Assembly: GCA_022592445.1 (NCBI GenBank)
Contig: JABYQR010000160.1
Location: 1 to 64,000, forward strand
DNA: 64,000 nt
From: Cytidiella melzeri
Lineage: Eukaryota > Basidiomycota > Agaricomycetes > Polyporales > Irpicaceae
Direction: 5' to 3'
Position numbers and translations under genes: made by a program. This document shows, piece by piece, positions 56,923 to 64,000 of this stretch. Within the stretch, counting starts at the first letter, position 1; the number at the start of each line of letters is the position of its first letter. Below the pieces are notes generated by a model. The model was given only the letters and a program-made list of their open reading frames with translations, did not search any database and was not told the origin of the DNA.

Positions 56923-58455
56923 GCTTCTCACCTCGAGTGAGCAGTTCGAAGATGAAGGGAGGGTTCAACAGGATAACGGGTTCACGCCACTATCAACGCT
57001 TGCGGGGAGGAAAACCTGCAGGGGCAAAGCGCACAGCGCAATGGAAGACCCATGAGAGCTGTACCACTGCTATATAGAAGTGGCAGTATAAGCTTCATGA
57101 TGAAGAACACGCAGAATGTGAAGGACGGGACAGCCACATGTCAAAGGTGACAGTGAGGCTTTCCATGAATCCCGGACCTTAACTCCACCTTGAAAATCGA
57201 ATCTGAATGACAACCGACAAATTGCGTCGTACATATATCATGACCCTGTGGTTCTATGATACATGTGTAACTTGATCATCATTACAAGGACATGGCAAGT
57301 GAAGAAGAGTCCACTCACTTGAGCCTCGATAGCGATGTTCGTCAAGGGGTTTTTGCTGCACATAGAGAATGTTGCACGTCGGAGTTTTCCCAGAGCCACT
57401 CAGAGGCCAGCATAGTATGTCCCGCAGCGGCTGCGAACTAACTTTAGTCCTGCAGATCTGTCACATCTGCCCTTGTGTCAATCAAAGTTGCGCAGAGCAA
57501 GGATCTGCTTGAGAGAATGTGAATCAGAGGAGGTGACGACACTCTATGTTGGTTCCGACACATCGACATCCCTCCAATGCCTGGTATTCATCGCGCGAAG
57601 AGCCGTGAGGCGAAACTTGTGCACTTCTGAGCGCAATGGTCTCCAGAAGTATAACAGCTCGAGCAGACAGATGAACATACCTGTAGTCTCCATTGCAAGT
57701 TTCCTCACAAAGCCATAGTCTCCTACGACAACGCACAGCTTGTCGTCCATCACCAGTAAGGTTTCAAACGACCATCAAGTCAAATTGAGGCGCACTGTGT
57801 CAGATTGCTAAACTGCTCATCGCACTAGTCTCCCCGAGGCAGAGTAGACGGGCGTTCAACCTTCGTGCCTCAGGATCTCATCGCACTAACGACAGATTCT
57901 CCACATTCATAGACTCTGAAGCTTAACCTCGATATGACTATGCATGTGTGCACTCGTACGAGGGAAGTGAGGTAGCCTGTCCACCTCAACAAGGGGATCT
58001 AACTGACGCAGTGGAATACCTGTCAGCCTCTGGACTGAAAGTGCCAGCTGAACTACGTACTTGTATCGTCCCGTGAGTCTCCTGGATGAAGTGCAGTACA
58101 AGTAACAAATGGCGTTGTGTCGAACAACTTTAGTTTGTTACTCCTGATTTCCTGTACTTATATTTCAGGCCCTCCGGCTCGTTTGGTCCGAGTCCAGTCA
58201 TGCCGAGCTTATGCCGCTCGAATGTTGAAGTTCAAGCTGAACGTCCACACACCGGATGGTTACTCCAAGTTGACTGGCACTTCCTTCAGGCAAGGGCTTG
58301 TCCACGCACAGTGCAAGTGAAGATGTCGAGAAGCTCGTAAGTTGCGGAATAGGCTCTTCGTTGCCGTAGAGATGCAAAGCTGCCTTCTATCCGATCGGGA
58401 CAGAGCCAAGTTAGACGGTGAGCAATGAACGGCCCTCATTCCTCTCCAACTCACA
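56923..58455. other. 1.5 kb spacer upstream of aspartic protease 3
   Basis: No gene supported. The left end is the promoter of the inverted DUF6533 gene. The right end is the promoter of protease 3, which shows only slight similarity to those of proteases 1 and 2. Confidence 0.45.
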
Positions 58456-60253
58456 ATGTTGACCCAGCTTATTCTCACTTTGACCTTGGCCCTGGTCTGC
58501 ACGTCCTCTTCAATATCAGTCCGCAAAAACCTCGTCAAACTACCAATTGCTCGTCGAGTCAACTCCACAGGAATATTGAGCCTCGTCGAGCGCGATCAGG
58601 CCAGAGCACGGACACTCAAGACGCACTCGAAGGCTCGAGATGCGCATACCCAGCTGAAGATCACTGCGAGGACACCTATATTCAATTTACCCATTACAAA
58701 TGCTGCGATCACATACACTGCGACCGTAGGATGAAACTTCATATTTATATGGATCTGCTGCTACATTGACATGAATGCCCTTTCTTAGGTTCAAATCGGC
58801 AACCCCGCCACTACCTGTAAGGCATGAGGCAGCCATTCACTGCAAACATGCTCAACCCTCACCAGTCAATCTCATCGTGGACACCGGGAGCTCAAACACG
58901 TGGGTCGGCGCAAACACCCCGTTCACCTCCACACAAGACACTGTCGACACAGGCGAAACAGTGGTAAGTTTTGGCTCAGCGAGCGAATGACACGGTCAAA
59001 CTACAGTTTGTTTCCTTAGTTTGTGGAATATCGCTCGGGATTCGAGCTTGGTATTGTGCAGTCCACCTTGTATTATTAGAGTCCCCCTGATACCATCTTC
59101 CGCCAGGGGAAGAAACCCTTGATACTGTCTCATTTGGCGGTATAACCATTCCCCAACAATCCTTCGGAGTCTCTCTACGCTCGTCCGGTTTTAGTGGTGT
59201 CGACGGTATACTTGGGTACGAACTGCTTGTTCACCAAACGGCCCAGTCTGAGCATATTCCACAGTATCGGCCCCACAGATCGTACAGTCGGTGATGGATG
59301 TTTCTATCGTCGGAGACTCACCCTAGACTGACCATATTTCTCCCTAGGGACAACCTCCGATGGCAAGGCTGTGCCTACTGTGACAGACAACGCATTCGCG
59401 TTAGGTTTCATCGACGCCAAACAAGTCGGGGTGTCTTTCGAACCTACAACTTCTCTCGACGTGACCAACGGCGAGCTCTCGTTTGGGGGAGCTGATCCAA
59501 GCCAATACACAGGAACTCTACATACAGTGTGAGCAGCGCTGCTCACCTCTGCAAGTTCTCGACTTTGACCATGCATGCAGTCCAATAACTATTACGAGCC
59601 CTGCGAGTGAATATTTTGGTGTAAATCAGAGTATCAGCTACGGATCTACTACAATTCTATCGAACGCGGCAGGTATCGTTGACACCGGCACGACTTTAAT
59701 TCTGTTGGCATCCGGTATGGACTTCTTCAGGGCTGACGTAAGTATGTTGATGCTGATGCTTGTGTTACTAGATGCTTTCAGTGCATACCAGTTAGCTACA
59801 GGAGCAGTTGTAGATCACAACACCGGCCTACTCAGTATCACTCTCGACCAATACGTAAACTTGGAGGACCTAGGTTTCTATATCGGTGGGGTACGTTTTG
59901 AACTACTCAATCCTTGGAATGGCCACGTACTGAGTCGAGGTATGATTGCAGGAAACATTTACACTTACTCCCAACGCCCAGATCTGGCCACGTACTGTCA
60001 GTAGTTCCGCCCTCCTTCTTCTCGCAATGTGGATCAACTGACCTAGTGTCTGCTCTGACAGTTGAACACCGCTATCGGTGGGACTGCGGATGGGATTTAT
60101 CTCATCGTGAGTGACTTGGGCACGCCGTCCGGAAGAGGTCTCGATTTCTTTAATGGACTCACGTTCCTCGAGAGGTTCTACACTGTGTTTGACTCGGGTG
60201 CTGACACTGTCAGTTTTGCAACCACCCCGCATACGACTGCCATTACGAACTAG
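58456..60253 (+). CDS. Secreted aspartic protease, family A1 (polyporopepsin-like), copy 3, 410 aa, altered flap
   Basis: Exons: 58456-58725, 58789-58816, 58866-58963, 59020-59050, 59107-59215, 59265-59290, 59348-59528, 59581-59714, 59772-59890, 59952-59996, 60062-60253; again the same eleven lengths. Signal peptide and pro-part are present (LTLALVCTSSSISVRKN, LPIARRVNSTGIL). Both catalytic sites are kept: NLIVDTGSSNTWVGANTPF and GIVDTGTTLILLAS. The flap differs: EYRSGF instead of EYGSGF, so the Gly after the flap Tyr (about 137) is Arg. Other divergent parts are IGPTDRTVG and FGVSLRSSGFSGVDGILG. The reading frame is open throughout. The protein is most different of the three, consistent with an older duplication separated by the inverted DUF6533 gene. 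Activity or specificity may be changed. Confidence 0.94.
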
Positions 60254-60386
60254 TAATCTTGCTTCCCACGATGTCAGGCGGCCTCTTTTTCAGAGCGGAA
60301 ACAATGACAGCAACTGCGGCGCACACATAGCCAGCTTAGATGGGTTTAGATAGGAATTTGAAATGAATAGAATCTATTTCCATTGA

Positions 60387-60763
60387 TCAACATCCTACAT
60401 ACATTGAAACAAAGCGGGCCGCCAACAAAGCCTTGTGCGTGTTTTCGACAACGGTAAGAGGAACTTGTCCTGAGCGTTTGAGCATGGTGTAGACGCAATC
60501 GGTTATCGGGGTGAGCTCGATAGTGGCCCAGATACAGTGAGTAGCTAGTGCAGCGTTTCTCCAGCGAAGACAGATGTGTGACACTCTGATACACCGTTGT
60601 AGTGATTACCTTGGTAGCTAGAATAGCTATTGCTTGCAATATAGGCTAAGGTGTATTGCAGGGAGATTTCGCCTAGGATCTCATCAGGAAGACGGAGGAT
60701 GCCTTGTACGTCGGCCTCGGAGTGTTTAGCACATTGTATACGAGTGGCATTTGTGTCGGACAT
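60387..60763 (-). pseudogene. Short F-box-like gene fragment
   Basis: The first frame (from ATG 60763) gives LRLPDEILGEISLQY, an F-box start. A second frame from about 60584 gives VSHICLRWRNAALATHCIWA, the usual F-box continuation (VCxxWRxxALxTPxLW), then MLKRSGQVPLTVVE, and stops at 60387. The two frames are one base out of step; the only GT-AG pair between them would be a 24 bp intron, too short to be normal. Basidiomycete F-box proteins usually run to 400-600 residues with leucine-rich repeats, and none follow here. It is therefore most likely a truncated or frameshifted relic, though a short gene with an unusual intron is not excluded. Confidence 0.6.
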
Positions 60764-62423
60764 CGGAGAGCAAAGTTAGCTGCAGCTTTGATTTGGTGTG
60801 CTCGTTTCGCTACACAAACAATCGATGCAGTCAGTAAACAACAACGAGCCGGTGAACAGCCCTGTTGCAGTGTTACTTCCTAGGATCGTCTCCAGTCGTT
60901 CACGCACATGTACTGCCTAGAGGTGTTGTCAGGCATGAGAAAGAGAGGCGCAGTGGAATCCTCCATCTGCTGCTGCTGATAGTATGGTTGTCGCCCTACA
61001 CAACACAAATAGTCGGTCAAGTCGGTAACGACAACGAGCCAGCTTAATTGAGCAGGTCCCCGCCTCACGTATCGATGGGCTACTGGGGATAGCAGGTTGT
61101 CTCCGTTGTTTGACGAGTTTGCCTGTAGCTGCTGCTGCTCATGAGTGGTAGTACCAGGAGAGTGGGAATTCGGCGCGCGGTCGGGCTAACCGCACACGGT
61201 GGCTATTGATCCGAAGAACTGTCGACTCGCCCGAGTCGAGCGTTATCAGAATCAACAGCTCTTTATTCCTGACTCTCAACTCTCGAGCAACCTGCTGAGG
61301 CTCCCGACGTGCGTAAAAGCAGTCGAGTGGTGGCTGTCGATGGTCGTGATCACAGCTCACTGAGTGTCAATGGTGAGTGCGCTACATGCTGCCCATGCCG
61401 CCGCTCAGCCAGTAGAACTGACCCGCCGAAGCTGCTATAGCCCCTGCAACCGCTGTGCACATATCATAATGACAGAGGTGAGTAGTCTTACACCATGCCA
61501 AGCATCGATAGTGAGACGTCCCTCTCCACCATTGATGCAGACTTATCTCAATACGCTACAAATAATCAGTCAGCTACTATACTTTCATCCCTCTTACTAT
61601 GCTCTCGGGAGCCGTATAATCGGTATGCACAGCGACGTAGTCTACAAGTCGATAAAATTCACGATCAGTGCTTTTTGCGATGGTGCACTTGTGGGTACAT
61701 ACTGTAGGTGCATGATTTCCCTGTAACGCCGGTGCTTTGACATTGAATATTCATTTCGCTAATAAAACCGCCTTCGAGTCCTCAGGCTACATATTGCAAG
61801 TAAAACGGTACCCCGAACTGAAGGACTTCATCAAGTTGCCGAGGAATGTATTGTGGGAAGCCGACCCAGAAGTCTTTCACGAGGAGAGCGCACGGCGAAC
61901 CTGGTCTCTTACGGCCACTGCATTGGCTACGGACTTCCATGGCATCGAACCTGCATGCTACCTGAAGATACGACACATGAGCAGAATTAGCGGCTCGCGT
62001 ATCTAAAGGAGTTATTGGTCGGCATTGAACAGAGGTAGACGGCAGTCCATAAGTTTTCAACATCTATCGCTCATAATGGCCATCTGATTCTGTGTAGACC
62101 TTCATATGACATTGCAGGCCTGATACGCGCGTATGCATACAGAGCCGCGTGGGCTGACAGGCGAAGTTCATTTCAGCGGAGGAAGTGCAGAGCCCCTCTG
62201 GCTCACCGCTGCCGCGTGTTTTAAGGGTGATAAGAACTCGTACATAACGTCTTGGTGAGCTGTCGTTAATCATCTCCCCTTCGCGTACTCAACTTTTCTT
62301 CCATTCCCCCTTGAAGGCTGGCCCTTACCTTCTAACTCTTGTGTCCTCTTGTCCAGCTTATATGTTCCGTCTGATCATCAGAAACTCGAGCGGCGCAAGT
62401 TTTTTTGTCGACAAGATAGCAAG
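60764..62423. other. 1.6 kb spacer without a supported gene
   Basis: An 89-codon frame at 61737-62006 (+) has a plausible coding look (KDFIKLPRNVLWEADPEVF) but no recognised domain. The right end, T/C-rich, probably holds the promoter and 5' exon of the RBR gene. Confidence 0.4.
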
Positions 62424-64000
62424 ATGATCTATGACGGCCCTCGAGACTCCTTCGTTCAGAACGCCAAACTTGCCCTCAAGCTTGCCGATACAGATGTCCA
62501 ACTCTGGACAGATCTTACTCCCAAACGCCCTTCCGTTTTCCTCGGGGGTGCGGGGAAGGCACGCAAGGTACCTGCGAACGCCACCAGTCCTTGCGACGAC
62601 GTAGTAAGTCGTACGCCTCACAGGTACGGCACCTTCTACACGTTTGGTTCCAACACCTGACTGTTTCCCCTTTCGTCAGACCCAATCTGACCTTTGTCCA
62701 GGCGCCATCCGCTCTACCGAGGCCGGAGCGCAAGTCGCATGCTGCGACTGCTGGCACAGCTGCGCGACTCTTCCTACGACGATCGCTGTACGTTCTTCTT
62801 TGCTTTTTACCCTCTGTAGGTCACCGTTTGACGCCTTTCGTAGTCACGGATTCAAAAAACACGAATGCGTTGCGTGCCAGAATGTGGTTATGGACGCAAA
62901 TCCGGTCCGAGCACCATGCGGGCACTTCTACGACGTCGCTTGTCTACTTAGCCTGGTCAAGGCTGCCACAAAGGACGAGTCGTTGTTTCCGCCACGATGT
63001 TGTCAACAGACGGTACCAGTGGCTCTGTTCGATAAACATATGGATCCGCAGCTTTCCAAACTGTTCGCGCTCAAGACGCAGGAATTCAGCACACCGAAAC
63101 GCGTCTACTGCGCCAGAGTGACCTGCAGCCGCTTCCTTGGCCCTTTGAGCAAGAACAAAGGTGGACCGCTTCACACGTACGATTGTCCGGAACCTGTCTG
63201 CACGACTCGGACGTGCAGCCGGTGTAGATGCGAAGTCAAGAAACACGTTTTGCACGCGTGCAGACCAGACGACGTCCCCCGGCGTCTCGTGCAACGCGGA
63301 TGCGCGCAACAATGTCCCGGGTGCGACAGGCTCGTCGAGCTGCACAGTGGCTGTTTCCACATTACGTGCACGTGCAAGACGCAGTTTTGTTACAGATGTG
63401 GACTGAAGTGGAAGACGTGCAAGTGTCCGCTTTGGGAGGATTGTCGCCTTGTTCCGCCGGGGGATCTTACAGCTGGGACGTCGCAACCAACACCACCTCC
63501 CATACTTCCTCCAGTGCCCAGACCTGATCGTTTCCGCCAAACCTGGCTCCATGCTCCTCCTCCCGAACGACCTATTGAACCTCTGTCTAAACGCCGAGGT
63601 AGGAGCAGCGCTCCTGCACAGTTGCAAGGCTATATCCACGCTCGAGAAAGCCTAGTCTTGAAGGGTATCGAAGCTCAGGAACGTCGCGCGAAGCCCAAGG
63701 AGGACCTCCAGCAGCCATCCTCACCCTCGCCTCTCACATCTCGCTCTGTGATCGACTCTCGACGACTCGATGCTCTCGAAGAACACATCGATCGCCTCAT
63801 GCGCGATGTAGAACAATACCAATGTTCCCATGACTGGCGGGCGAGTCTCCGCTCAACTGCGCGAAGCTCCTGTGGCTGTGGAAACGCCGCGGTCTATGTG
63901 CGTGTCGAGTTATTCCATGCTTTCGAGAACTCACATTCTTTCACAGTGTTGTTCTTGTTGTACGACCGTAGCCTGCATGAAGTGTCGATCCAGCAAGCTA
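62424..64000 (+). CDS. RBR (RING-IBR-RING) E3 ubiquitin ligase, 5' part (runs off right edge)
   Basis: Transfers ubiquitin through a thioester on RING2. The first in-frame ATG seen is 62424; an acceptor at about 62355 suggests an upstream exon may hold the true start. The N-terminal region includes DSFVQNAKLALKLADTDVQL and, after an intron, RHPLYRGRSASRML. From 62821 a long exon to 63897 carries SPFDAFRSHGFKKHECVACQ and RING1 (CVACQ...APCGHFYDVACL...PPRCC). The IBR region follows (YCARVTCSRFLG, TCSRCRCEVKKH), then RING2 CPGCDRLVELHSGCFHITC with catalytic Cys in HITC, then CKTQFCYRCGLKWKTCKC. A Pro-rich linker and a coiled helix (RRLDALEEHIDRLMRDVEQY) follow. A last intron (63898-63946) leads to a Cys-rich exon cut by the window end. 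The junction at about 62790-62820 would need an intron of only about 28-32 bp and is unresolved. Confidence 0.87.

Noticed and set aside
62944..63639. 231-codon minus-strand frame
   Set aside because: Antisense to the RBR exon, whose Cys/His spacing is unmistakable; the minus frame has no domain.

Overview
The window is nuclear DNA of a filamentous basidiomycete, most likely an agaricomycete and possibly a wood-rot polypore. Genes are dense, sit on both strands, and are broken by many short GT-AG introns (mostly 47-77 bp). Several families are typical of or expanded in this group: FunK1 kinase, DUF6533 seven-helix membrane proteins, polyporopepsin-like aspartic proteases and a fungal TNT-domain secreted protein. 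No rRNA, tRNA, CRISPR or intact transposon was seen. The lineage is inferred from gene content; there is no direct marker.

Layout. 1-7 kb: the 5' part of an OPT oligopeptide transporter (-), an intronless coiled-coil/Ser-rich protein (+) and an alpha/beta hydrolase (-). 7-24 kb is a housekeeping block: RRP9 (-) and CSTF2/RNA15 (+) share a 217 bp head-to-head promoter, followed by alanine aminotransferase (+), a 20-exon GRAM/PH sterol glucosyltransferase (-), AMP deaminase (-, with a 14 bp micro-exon) and a copper-fist transcription factor (-). 26-34 kb: a secreted TNT-type NADase-like protein (+), Hikeshi/OPI10 (+) and a FunK1 kinase (+). 34.5-35.7 kb holds a decayed PDR-type ABC transporter (-). 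37-44 kb: three tandem DUF6533 genes (+). 44-49 kb: a secreted S10 serine carboxypeptidase (+) and NADP-isocitrate dehydrogenase (+). 50-60 kb: three A1 aspartic proteases (+) with identical exon lengths, and a fourth DUF6533 gene (-) between the second and third. 60-64 kb: an F-box fragment (-) and the 5' part of an RBR E3 ubiquitin ligase (+) that runs off the right edge.

How the genes may work together. Three secreted endoproteases, a secreted carboxypeptidase and an oligopeptide transporter form a plausible extracellular protein-to-peptide-to-uptake chain in one neighbourhood, though linkage alone does not prove co-regulation. The DUF6533 membrane proteins are interleaved with the proteases and have no assigned role. 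IDH and alanine aminotransferase both show signs of dual mitochondrial/cytosolic forms.

Gene models were built by hand from reading frames, splice signals and remembered family consensus. Where exon coordinates are given, the exon sum is a multiple of three and the protein reads through without a stop. No database search was run.
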